The position numbers and the translations under genes were made by a program. Below the pieces are notes generated by a model. It made no database searches and was not told where the DNA came from. It saw only the letters and a program-made list of their open reading frames with translations. From contig CALAMQ010000136.1 in NCBI GenBank assembly GCA_937925815.1, positions 1 through 35,933 of the forward strand: DNA of 35,933 nt, read 5' to 3'. Shown in pieces: positions 8,354 through 15,357 of the stretch. Each line of letters begins with the position of its first letter. Positions within the stretch are counted from its first letter, which is position 1. The DNA is from an uncultured Granulosicoccaceae bacterium (GTDB lineage Bacteria > Pseudomonadota > Gammaproteobacteria > CALCKW01).

Positions 8354-10012
8354 ATGAGCGATTCCGAGGCCGCGCCCGCCAACCATTTCATCCGCCAAAA
8401 AGTCCGTGAGGACCTTGAGCAAGGTCGGGTGGAGGCGCCAATTCGCACGCGCTTTCCGCCTGAACCCAACGGCTACCTGCACATTGGCCACGCCAAATCG
8501 ATCTGCCTGAATTTCGGTATTGCAGCCGAGTTTGGCGGCGAGTGCAATTTGCGCTTTGACGACACCAATCCCGAAAAAGAAGACACCGAATACGTCGAGG
8601 CCATCGCCGACGACGTGCGCTGGCTCGGCTTCGAGTGGGCCAACACCTGCTTCGCTTCAGATTATTTCGAGCAACTCTACGCTTTCGCGCTGCAATTGAT
8701 TGACGCAGGCCTCGCCTACGTTGACGACCAAGACGCCGACGCCATCCGCAGCAACCGCGGCTCGCTGACAGAGCCGGGCCAAAACAGCCCTTATCGCGAG
8801 CGCAGCCCGAGCGAAAACCGCAGCCTGTTTGAAGCCATGCGCGCCGGTGAATTTGCCGACGGTGAAAAAGTGCTGCGCGCCAAAATCGACATGGCTGCGC
8901 CCAACATCAACTTGCGCGACCCGCTGCTGTATCGCATTCGCCGCGTCGCGCACCACCGCACCGGTGACGCCTGGTGCCTCTACCCGCTCTACGACTTCAC
9001 GCACGGCTTGTCAGACGCCATCGAAGGCGTTACCCACTCGTTGTGCACGCTGGAATTCGCCGATCACCGCCCACTTTATGATTGGTTGATCGCCAACGTC
9101 GACGCGCCGGCAACCCCAAAACAAACCGAGTTCGCGCGTTTGAAACTCGAACACACCGTTGTCAGCAAACGCAAGCTCGCAGCCCTGGTTGAGCACGGTG
9201 TGGTCAACGGCTGGGACGACCCGCGTATGCCAACCCTGCGCGGGCTGCGCCGCCGTGGTTACCCCGCCGCCGCCGTGCGCACCTTTTGCGAGCGCATCGG
9301 TGTCACACGCAAAGACGCGTGGATAGATTTTGAACAATTTGAAGTCTGCGCGCGCGACCACCTCAATCAACACGCCGAGCGACGCCTCGCGGTGCTCGAC
9401 CCCATCAAAGTTCGCTTGAGCAATTTGCCAGCTGAGGCTGCAGTAACCCTCTCGATCGCCAACCACCCGCAAAACCCAGACTGTGGTGAGCGGCCGGTCA
9501 GCACCAGCGACACGCTGTGGATCGAGCGCGACGACTTCGCCGAGGTGCCACCGTCAAAATGGAAAAGGCTCAAGCCTGGCGGTGAAGTCCGCTTGCGCGG
9601 GGCTTGGGTGATCCGCTGCGACGAGGTCATCCATGGCGATGACGGCCGCGTGGCAGAGCTGGTGTGCAGCGTTGACCTCGACACGCTTGGCAAGAGCCCA
9701 GAGGGGCGCAAAGTCAAAGGCGTGATTCACTGGGTGGACGCAGCCACCGCGTGCGCCGCCGAAGTGCGCGCCTACGACCGCTTATTTGCCGTGCCAAACC
9801 CCGCCGCTGAAGCGGACATGATGGCTGCACTCAACCCAGACTCGCTAACCATCTACCCCGACGCGCAAGTCGAGGCATCGCTCGCCACAGCAGAAGCCGG
9901 GACAGTCTTGCAATTTGAGAGAATCGGGTACTTCTGTGTCGACCCAGACAGCAACGACGAGCGACGAGTGTTCAACCGCACCGTCGGCCTGCGAGACACC
10001 TGGGCGCGCTAG
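8354..10012 (+). CDS. glnS: Glutamine--tRNA ligase
   Basis: Class I aminoacyl-tRNA synthetase that charges tRNA-Gln; 552 residues, as expected for proteobacterial GlnRS. The ATP-binding HIGH motif is HIGHAKSICLNFG from residue 43, preceded by PPEPNGYL. The KMSKS equivalent is VVSKRKL near 269-275. The GlnRS-specific LEFADHRPLYDW and CTLEF segments are present, and the C-terminal anticodon-binding barrels end in RVFNRTVGLRDTW. The direct GlnRS route agrees with a gammaproteobacterial host. Its TAG stop shares the tetramer CTAG with the stop of the convergent OmpA-family gene. Confidence 0.97.
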   Translation: MSDSEAAPANHFIRQKVREDLEQGRVEAPIRTRFPPEPNGYLHIGHAKSICLNFGIAAEFGGECNLRFDDTNPEKEDTEYVEAIADDVRWLGFEWANTCFASDYFEQLYAFALQLIDAGLAYVDDQDADAIRSNRGSLTEPGQNSPYRERSPSENRSLFEAMRAGEFADGEKVLRAKIDMAAPNINLRDPLLYRIRRVAHHRTGDAWCLYPLYDFTHGLSDAIEGVTHSLCTLEFADHRPLYDWLIANVDAPATPKQTEFARLKLEHTVVSKRKLAALVEHGVVNGWDDPRMPTLRGLRRRGYPAAAVRTFCERIGVTRKDAWIDFEQFEVCARDHLNQHAERRLAVLDPIKVRLSNLPAEAAVTLSIANHPQNPDCGERPVSTSDTLWIERDDFAEVPPSKWKRLKPGGEVRLRGAWVIRCDEVIHGDDGRVAELVCSVDLDTLGKSPEGRKVKGVIHWVDAATACAAEVRAYDRLFAVPNPAAEADMMAALNPDSLTIYPDAQVEASLATAEAGTVLQFERIGYFCVDPDSNDERRVFNRTVGLRDTWAR

Positions 10013-10015
10013 CGC
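10006..10015. repeat. GCGCTAGCGC palindrome joining two convergent stop codons
   Basis: A perfect 10-bp palindrome. Its central CTAG provides the TAG stop of glnS (10010-10012, plus) and of the OmpA-family gene (10009-10011, minus). It has no U-tract on either side. Confidence 0.6.
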
Positions 10016-11073
10016 AGCGACAATATCCGAAACTGCACGCGGCGGTTGAGTTCGGCCTGCAAGACATCAGCGACCGGCCGGCTGGCCGCGTAGCCTGACA
10101 ACTGCAAGCGCTCGCTGGCCACGCCGCGTTGCACCAGTGCCCGCGCCACCCGGCGTGCACGGTCGGCCGAGAGCGCGAGCTCTGTACCGCCCCACTCGGC
10201 GCGGTCGCTGTGACCCTGAACTTCGAGCACCAGGCCGGGATAGCGGCGCATGCGCTCGGCCAATTGGTCGAGCTGAGCCAGCGCCACGTCAGTTAGAAAG
10301 CTTGAATCGCGGTTAAACCGGAGGTCGGCAAACTGCGCTATCGCATCCGAGGCCGGCGCAGGTGCGGTCTCAGTGGTGGGTGTTGCCTCGGGCTCAGCTT
10401 GAACCGCCGCCGTCTCTTTGGCTGCCGCGCTGAGTCCACTTACCGCAGTCGCAGCGAAGCGCTGCGGGGTGTTGAAGCCACAGTCCGATGCCGCGCCAAA
10501 GCCTTTGATCAAGGTGGCGCTCAGCAGCCGCGTGTCGCTGTCGAAATGGTCGTACTGCGCACGCGCAGAGATTCCACCACCGAGCTGAACACTCGCGCCC
10601 ACCGCCGCAAAAGCTACGATCTCAGACGGCGACGCCAGCGGCGTGACCTCACGGTAATTTGAACGAATCCGCGCAACGCCAACTGCAGCGTCCAAACCAA
10701 AGGACAGCCCGGCAACGCAGGGGGATTCAAAGAGTGCCGCGCGACCGAGCAGGCCAGTGACCTCGCGATCAAGCTGCCCAACCGGGCCGAGTTCAACATC
10801 ACTGAACCGCGCGTGAAAGGCTTCATAGCTGAACCGTTCAGTGGCAAATCCCACCACCGCGTTCCAAGGGAAGCGAGATGTCGGGCGGCTGGGGTGATCG
10901 GTGTCATGGACCGCAGTTGCTGGGGTCGTCGCGGTGTCGAGCTGAGCGGAACCGGAGCCGAGCCCGACGTACCACTGCGACCACACAGGCGTCGAAAACG
11001 AGGCCGACAAGCACAATACGGCGGCGGGCACCGCGGCCTGCAAAACTCGACTTAACTGCGTAATGATGATCAA
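10009..11073 (-). CDS. OmpA-family outer membrane protein with peptidoglycan-binding C-terminus
   Basis: Predicted outer-membrane protein of about 355 residues. A signal peptide (hydrophobic AAVPAAVLCLSASFS, cleavage near VWS-Q) is followed by an OmpA-like beta-barrel region starting WYVGLGSGSAQL. An Ala/Pro/Glu-rich linker then leads to an OmpA C-terminal domain with VLEVQGHSDRAEW, LSADRARRV and NRRVQF; the Asp and Arg that usually grip diaminopimelate are present. No ATG or GTG lies at a sensible place upstream of the signal peptide. TTG at 11073 was chosen because it directly follows GGAGG, although only 2 nt away. TTG at 11124 (with GGGAG upstream), or an ATC/ATT start at 11067/11064, are alternatives. 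It diverges from the small lipoprotein gene. Confidence 0.85.
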   Translation of the reverse strand: MIIITQLSRVLQAAVPAAVLCLSASFSTPVWSQWYVGLGSGSAQLDTATTPATAVHDTDHPSRPTSRFPWNAVVGFATERFSYEAFHARFSDVELGPVGQLDREVTGLLGRAALFESPCVAGLSFGLDAAVGVARIRSNYREVTPLASPSEIVAFAAVGASVQLGGGISARAQYDHFDSDTRLLSATLIKGFGAASDCGFNTPQRFAATAVSGLSAAAKETAAVQAEPEATPTTETAPAPASDAIAQFADLRFNRDSSFLTDVALAQLDQLAERMRRYPGLVLEVQGHSDRAEWGGTELALSADRARRVARALVQRGVASERLQLSGYAASRPVADVLQAELNRRVQFRILSLR

Positions 11074-11100
11074 TTCCTCCAAACAGCACGCGTGATCGGC

Positions 11101-11120
11101 TGTCTGCCGCGCGGCAGATA
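11101..11120. promoter_or_regulatory. 20-bp dyad in the OmpA-lipoprotein divergent region
   Basis: TCTGCCGC and GCGGCAGA form a perfect 16-bp palindrome (11103-11118), extended by a G-T and a T-A position to 20 bp. It lies about 28 bp upstream of the TTG at 11073 and 119 bp upstream of the lipoprotein ATG. Its place suggests an operator shared by both genes, or a leader hairpin of the OmpA mRNA. If the OmpA gene starts at 11124 the dyad would be coding. Confidence 0.4.
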
Positions 11121-11238
11121 GCAACGGCGGCTCCCTGTTGGGACGGCTGCGCGCTCAAGTGGGATGTTCAACCGTTTACCGACTTCAGCGCAAGCGGCTA
11201 CACTGTCCAACCTCATCAAACACCCTCGGAGTCCCCGC

Positions 11239-11586
11239 ATGCGTATCAGCAAGGGAACACTTATGGTGGCCGTGGCCGCCTTGGCCGTGTCCGCCTGCAC
11301 GCAGGAGACGCAGAATCAAATCGGACGTGCCATGCAAAACTGGACAGGCACCAACGGTGTGCTTGAAGTCTACAGTGGCGGCACACTGGTGCGGCGCTTC
11401 ATGAACATCGACAAAATGACCACCGCCTCGGGTACCGAGACCGGCGTACCGCGCGCCTACCGGTTCGGCTACGGCAACCTCGACGCCAACCTCGATGGCG
11501 AGATCGACAACTCAGAGCAGAAAAAGGTCTACTTCGAAGTGTCGGACTACTCCACAGAATACGTGTTCTACGAGAACCCGAACTGA
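11239..11586 (+). CDS. Small lipoprotein with a canonical EF-hand loop
   Basis: Family not recognized. The 115-residue protein has a short lipoprotein signal with lipobox VSAC (Cys20). Residues 82-93 read DANLDGEIDNSE, which fits the 12-residue EF-hand calcium loop: Asp at 1, Asn at 3, Asp at 5, Gly at 6, Ile at 8 and Glu at 12. The remainder is rich in aromatic residues (YRFGYGN, YSTEYVFYEN) and looks like a compact beta domain. A single EF-hand loop on an envelope lipoprotein suggests calcium binding in the periplasm or outer membrane; this is inference. The frame is open back to 11164, but the ATG at 11239 starts a proper signal peptide. The gene ends in a 9-bp stem hairpin. Confidence 0.75.
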   Translation: MRISKGTLMVAVAALAVSACTQETQNQIGRAMQNWTGTNGVLEVYSGGTLVRRFMNIDKMTTASGTETGVPRAYRFGYGNLDANLDGEIDNSEQKKVYFEVSDYSTEYVFYENPN

Positions 11587-11607
11587 GTTGGCACCCCAGC
11601 CAACTCA
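11584..11607 (+). terminator. Perfect 9-bp hairpin at the lipoprotein stop codon
   Basis: TGAGTTGGC (11584-11592) and GCCAACTCA (11599-11607) form a perfect 9-bp stem with loop ACCCCA. The stem begins with the TGA stop. No U-tract follows. It separates the lipoprotein gene from bolA, 21 bp further on, and may partly terminate or protect the transcript. Confidence 0.5.
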
Positions 11608-11628
11608 CCCCACCAGACTGGACCTCAC

Positions 11629-11865
11629 ATGCAATTTGAAACCATGAACCAAGCCCTTGCCGACGCCTTCCCCGGTGACAGTGCTGTACTCGAGGGCGAC
11701 GGCTACAAATTCCAGGCAACGGTGGTTAGCGAACAATTTGCCGGCAAGCGCACACTCGCTCGGCACAAGATGGTTTATGCAGCGCTCGACGCCTTCATCA
11801 AATCAGGCGAGCTGCACGCATTGACCATTGTCGCGCGTACACCGGACGAAGCCCCCGCCGAATGA
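11629..11865 (+). CDS. BolA/IbaG family protein
   Basis: Small cytoplasmic protein of 78 residues with the BolA fold. Known BolA/IbaG proteins pair with monothiol glutaredoxins in iron-sulfur cluster handling; IbaG is also linked to acid stress and envelope lipid transport. Visible hallmarks are YKFQATVVSEQFAGKRTLARHKMVYAAL split over residues 25-52, with the conserved RH..VY stretch, and GELHALTIVARTP at 60-72. The short length and ending resemble IbaG/YrbA more than BolA itself. No glutaredoxin gene is nearby. It lies 42 bp after the EF-hand lipoprotein and converges on the VWA gene. Confidence 0.88.
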   Translation: MQFETMNQALADAFPGDSAVLEGDGYKFQATVVSEQFAGKRTLARHKMVYAALDAFIKSGELHALTIVARTPDEAPAE

Positions 11866-11890
11866 CAAGCCTATCGCCCGACCGGCGTTC

Positions 11891-13027
11891 TCAAATAATC
11901 TCTGAGAAGACGTCAGAGAGCGCATCGAGAGAATGCGCGGGCACGATGCGGTCGATGCTCTGAGCCGCCATCCGCAGGCAGGGATCAAGCGGCGCGCCAT
12001 GCTCGCGCGCAAGCAAAGGATGCAACCACAACACCCGCTTCACCCTGGGGCGCAAGCGCGCGAGTTGCCGCGCCAGTTGCTCCGGCGGCGCGGTGTCATA
12101 ACCGTCACTGAGAAACAGCACCCGGCTGCGCGAGTTCAACACGCTGTTGGCGTGCTCGGCCATAAAGGCCTCCACCGCGTGCGCAATGCGGGTGCCACCG
12201 CGCCAAGCGACCGACTGCATTGCAGGCGGTAACGCGGTTCTCGCTGGGCGCACAAAATCGCCAAGCGCTATCAGCTCGGTGTCAAAGCCGTACACCTCGC
12301 AGCGCTCAAAGGCCCCGGCCAGACCCTTGGCAAACTGCAAAAAGAATCGCGAATAAGCGGCCATCGACTGCGACACATCCACAAACACCACAAGCTGCGG
12401 CAGGCGCCGTTGCGGCTTTGTGTGCACCAGTTTGAAAGGCTCGCCACCGGTGCCATGCGCGCGCCGCAACGTGCGCGAGAGCCGCACACGCGCGTGGCCG
12501 CCGCGCTGGTGACGCCGGCGTACTTCGCGCTTGAGGCGGCGCGTCAACGCGTCCATCCACGCGTCAATATCGCGCAGTGTGCGTGGGTCAAAGACGCGGC
12601 CCAGATCGAGGGACTGCAGCGCCTCATCACCGACCGCCGCGCCGCCACCGGTCACTGATGCATGTGCCAACTGACGGGCTGGTGAGTGCACCGACGCCTG
12701 GGCCAGTGCAGAGCGTGGCGCAACCCCTTGGATTGCAGTCTCGTCCTGGCTGTCCGCGTCCGCGCGCCCGGTAAACCAAGCATCAAAGAGCGGGTCGAAG
12801 CGCCGCCACTGCGCGCGGTCACGGCACAGCGCCGAGCGCAATGCCACGCGGCACCGCGTGCGATCCAAGGCGCCGGCACACTGAGCGGCTGTGACCGCCG
12901 CGAGTACTTCAGCAATGGAGACGGTGTACCCGTGCTCGCGCAACGCACAGCAAAACGCGAGCAACCGCCGCTCCAGCGCCCAGGCATCAGCCGTGTCAGG
13001 CACCTGTAGAGTCGGCGAACAGTGCAT
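11891..13027 (-). CDS. CoxE-like VWA domain protein
   Basis: Predicted cytoplasmic protein of 378 residues with a C-terminal von Willebrand A domain. The MIDAS metal site is visible as FVDVSQSM, a Thr in WRGGTRIAHAV and FLSDGYD. The N-terminal half contains LLAFCCALREHGYTVSIAEVLAA, as in VWA_CoxE proteins. In carbon monoxide dehydrogenase operons CoxE works with the AAA protein CoxD in active-site maturation, and MoxR-VWA pairs in general act as metal-insertion or assembly chaperones. The start is uncertain: ATG at 13027 overlaps the upstream MoxR gene by 32 nt, while a GTG at 13003 would overlap by 8 nt (GTGCCTGA). The longer frame up to 13150 lies inside the MoxR gene. It is the last gene of the tyrS-moxR unit. 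Confidence 0.85.
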   Translation of the reverse strand: MHCSPTLQVPDTADAWALERRLLAFCCALREHGYTVSIAEVLAAVTAAQCAGALDRTRCRVALRSALCRDRAQWRRFDPLFDAWFTGRADADSQDETAIQGVAPRSALAQASVHSPARQLAHASVTGGGAAVGDEALQSLDLGRVFDPRTLRDIDAWMDALTRRLKREVRRRHQRGGHARVRLSRTLRRAHGTGGEPFKLVHTKPQRRLPQLVVFVDVSQSMAAYSRFFLQFAKGLAGAFERCEVYGFDTELIALGDFVRPARTALPPAMQSVAWRGGTRIAHAVEAFMAEHANSVLNSRSRVLFLSDGYDTAPPEQLARQLARLRPRVKRVLWLHPLLAREHGAPLDPCLRMAAQSIDRIVPAHSLDALSDVFSEII

Positions 13028-13883
13028 CCCAATCGGTGTCGTGCAGACGTTGCCGATCGGCGCGGGTCTTGAGCAGGCAGACCAAAGTTGAGCGCACGCG
13101 TTCAGGCTGCGCGTCGAGCCGCGTGACACCGAGCGCAAACAGCGCCGCACACCAGTCGAGCGTCTCGGCGAGACCTGGCAGCTTGCTCAGATTCTCCTCG
13201 CGCAACTGCTGCACCACGCGCACGGCTTGCCGCGCGAGGGCGGGGTCAAGCGCGGGCAGCCGCGCTTGAACAATGCTGAGCTCGTGTTCGAAGCTCGGGT
13301 AATCGAGAAAGAAATACAAGCAGCGCCGACGCAAGGCATCTGAGAGTTCGCGCGTGCCGTTTGAGGTCAGGATCACGCGCGGGCGGTGGCGCGCGCTGAG
13401 CGTGCCGATCTCCGGCACCGTGACTTGAAAATCTGAAAGCAGTTCGAGCAGCAGCGCTTCGAATTCCTCGTCCGCGCGGTCGACCTCATCGATCAACAAC
13501 ACCGATTCAGACGGCTGACGAATGGCCCGCAACAAAGGGCGCTCGAGCAAATACGCCTCAGTGAAGAGGCCGCGAGTCGCGTCGGTTGCGTCGCCGCCGC
13601 TGCCGTGGCGCGCGGCCAGCAGTTGGCGCGGGTAGTTCCAGTCGTAGAGTGCCGCGCTTGCATCAACGCCTTCATAACACTGCAAGCGGATCAGCTCGAC
13701 GCCGCTCGCCTCTGCCAGCGCCTTGGCAAGCCCGGTTTTACCAACCCCAGCCTCGCCCTCGAGCAGCAACGGCTTTTGCAGGTTTTGCGCAAGGCTCGCG
13801 CAAGTGGCGAGCTCAGCGTCTGCAATGTACCCAGTCGATGCGAGTGCGGCATGCAACGCATCGACCGGATCGGCGTGGCTCAT
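12996..13883 (-). CDS. MoxR family AAA+ ATPase (CoxD-like)
   Basis: Predicted 295-residue AAA+ ATPase. Walker A is GEAGVGKT at 43-50, Walker B is LLIDEVDRADEEFE, followed by LLELLSDFQVTVPEIG. Sensor 1 lies in ILTSNGTRELSDALRRRCLYFFLDYP. These are the MoxR/CoxD hallmarks. It is translationally coupled to the upstream tyrS (ATGA at 13880-13883) and overlaps the downstream VWA gene, with which it is expected to form a remodelling pair. In Cox-type systems the pair matures a molybdenum-copper hydroxylase, but no such enzyme is encoded in this window, so the client is unknown. Confidence 0.9.
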   Translation of the reverse strand: MSHADPVDALHAALASTGYIADAELATCASLAQNLQKPLLLEGEAGVGKTGLAKALAEASGVELIRLQCYEGVDASAALYDWNYPRQLLAARHGSGGDATDATRGLFTEAYLLERPLLRAIRQPSESVLLIDEVDRADEEFEALLLELLSDFQVTVPEIGTLSARHRPRVILTSNGTRELSDALRRRCLYFFLDYPSFEHELSIVQARLPALDPALARQAVRVVQQLREENLSKLPGLAETLDWCAALFALGVTRLDAQPERVRSTLVCLLKTRADRQRLHDTDWDALFADSTGA

Positions 13884-15169
13884 GACCAGCGCAGCGCGTG
13901 CCAGTTTTTCTTGCCGCGACGCACCAGCACGGTCCGCCCGTGCAGGAGGTCGTCAGCGGTGAGCACTCGGTCTGCCTCGACCCGCTCGCCGTTCACGGAC
14001 ACCGCACCGTTTTGCAGAAATTCGCGGGCCTGACGGCGCGAGCTGGCAAGGCTGGTCTCAGGCAAGAGCTCAGCCAGACTCGCGTGTTCTCCACCGAGCA
14101 GGGATTTGTCGTGCTCGCTGTTGGGCACGTCGGCGAAGACCTCGTCGAGCAAACCCGCATCCAGCGCCCGCACGTCGCCGCCAAACAACGCCTCGTTGGC
14201 GTTCTCAACCGCGCGCAGTGCGTCCTCACCGTGCAACAGCGCAGTCATGTCTCGCGCCAGTGCGCGCTGCGCATGGCGGCGGTGCGGCTCACTCTCGTGG
14301 TCGGCGGCAATCGCCTCTATGGCCGCCTGATCGAGAAAAGTAAACCAGTGCAAAAATTTGATGACATCAGCGTCGTCGACGTTGAACCAGTACTGGTAGA
14401 AGGCGTAGGGCGAGGTGCGGTCAGCCGAGAGCCAGACCGCGTTGCCCGCCGACTTGCCGACCTTTTGGCCGTCACTCAGGGTGAGCAATTTGTTGGTCAC
14501 GCCAAAAGACGCGCCGTCGTCACCCTCACCGCGGTGGCGGCGGATCAAGTCCATGCCACCGACAATATTGCCGTACTGGTCAGAACCCGCGACTTGCACC
14601 GTGCAGCCAAGGCTGCGGTTGAGATGCATGAAGTCGTAGGCCTGGAGCAGCATGTAACTGAATTCGGTGTAGCTGATGCCCTGCTCGCGGTTATTCAAGC
14701 GCTCGGCGACCGAATCTTTCTTGATCATCGCGTTGACCGAGAAATGCTTGCCGACGTCGCGCAGGACATCAATAAACCCGAGCTTGCCGAGCCAGTCGTG
14801 GTTGTTCACGATCACCGCGCAATTGGGTTTGGCCGGGTCGAAATCGAGCAGGTGTTCGAGCACCTGGCGCTGGCGCGCGATGTTGCTCTCGATGGTGGCC
14901 TCATCGAGCAGCTGCCGCTCGCTGTCGCGGCCAGAGGGGTCACCAATGCGCCCTGTGCCACCGCCCATCAACACAATCGGCTTGTGGCCGGCACGCTGCC
15001 AGGTCATCAGCATTTTGATGGCGATGAAATTGCCCACCGTGAGGCTGTCGGCAGTTGGGTCAAAGCCGCAGTACGCGACCCGCCCTGGGGTTTGCAAGTG
15101 CGTGTCAACGCCCTGCCCGGCTGTCTGGTGCAGCATGCCACGCCAGCTCAATTCTTCTAGAAAATTCAT
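13880..15169 (-). CDS. tyrS: Tyrosine--tRNA ligase with altered HIGH motif
   Basis: Class I synthetase of 429 residues charging tRNA-Tyr. The nucleotide-binding segment is GFDPTADSLTVGN (35-47), so the usual HIGH reads TVGN. The KMSKS equivalent is KVGKS at 236-240, followed by AGNAVWLS. Tyr-binding elements YTEFSYMLLQAYDF and VQVAGSDQYGNIVGG are intact. The C-terminal S4 RNA-binding domain is SLASSRRQAREFLQNGAV and onward. Gene and length look intact, so this is presumably a working enzyme of a less common TyrRS subtype. It heads a unit with the MoxR and VWA genes. About 180 bp separate it from gspE upstream. Confidence 0.93.
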   Translation of the reverse strand: MNFLEELSWRGMLHQTAGQGVDTHLQTPGRVAYCGFDPTADSLTVGNFIAIKMLMTWQRAGHKPIVLMGGGTGRIGDPSGRDSERQLLDEATIESNIARQRQVLEHLLDFDPAKPNCAVIVNNHDWLGKLGFIDVLRDVGKHFSVNAMIKKDSVAERLNNREQGISYTEFSYMLLQAYDFMHLNRSLGCTVQVAGSDQYGNIVGGMDLIRRHRGEGDDGASFGVTNKLLTLSDGQKVGKSAGNAVWLSADRTSPYAFYQYWFNVDDADVIKFLHWFTFLDQAAIEAIAADHESEPHRRHAQRALARDMTALLHGEDALRAVENANEALFGGDVRALDAGLLDEVFADVPNSEHDKSLLGGEHASLAELLPETSLASSRRQAREFLQNGAVSVNGERVEADRVLTADDLLHGRTVLVRRGKKNWHALRWS

Positions 15170-15343
15170 GGTGTCAGTGGGTGCGAATCGAATGCGATCA
15201 TGCTACTGAGCTGCACCGGCGCGGGCAACCGCTGTGCCGTTGAATTTGTGTGTGTCCACGCGGCAGCGCGCGTCCGCCTGCACGCTCCACTTGGTTAATT
15301 GAAACACCCGCGTGGCTTTGACCGCACCAGCGGGCGGTAGCGC

Positions 15344-15357
15344 AGCGCTTTAAAGCG
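15344..15357. repeat. Palindrome CGCTTTAAAGCG at the gspE stop
   Basis: A perfect 12-bp palindrome whose centre contains the TAA stop of the GspE-like gene (minus strand, 15352-15350). It has no U-tract. It is one of several dyads in the window that coincide with stop codons. Confidence 0.45.

Noticed and set aside
13898-15160. 420-codon open frame antisense to tyrS
   Set aside because: High-GC shadow frame; the opposite strand encodes a full TyrRS with all domains and this frame shows no motif.
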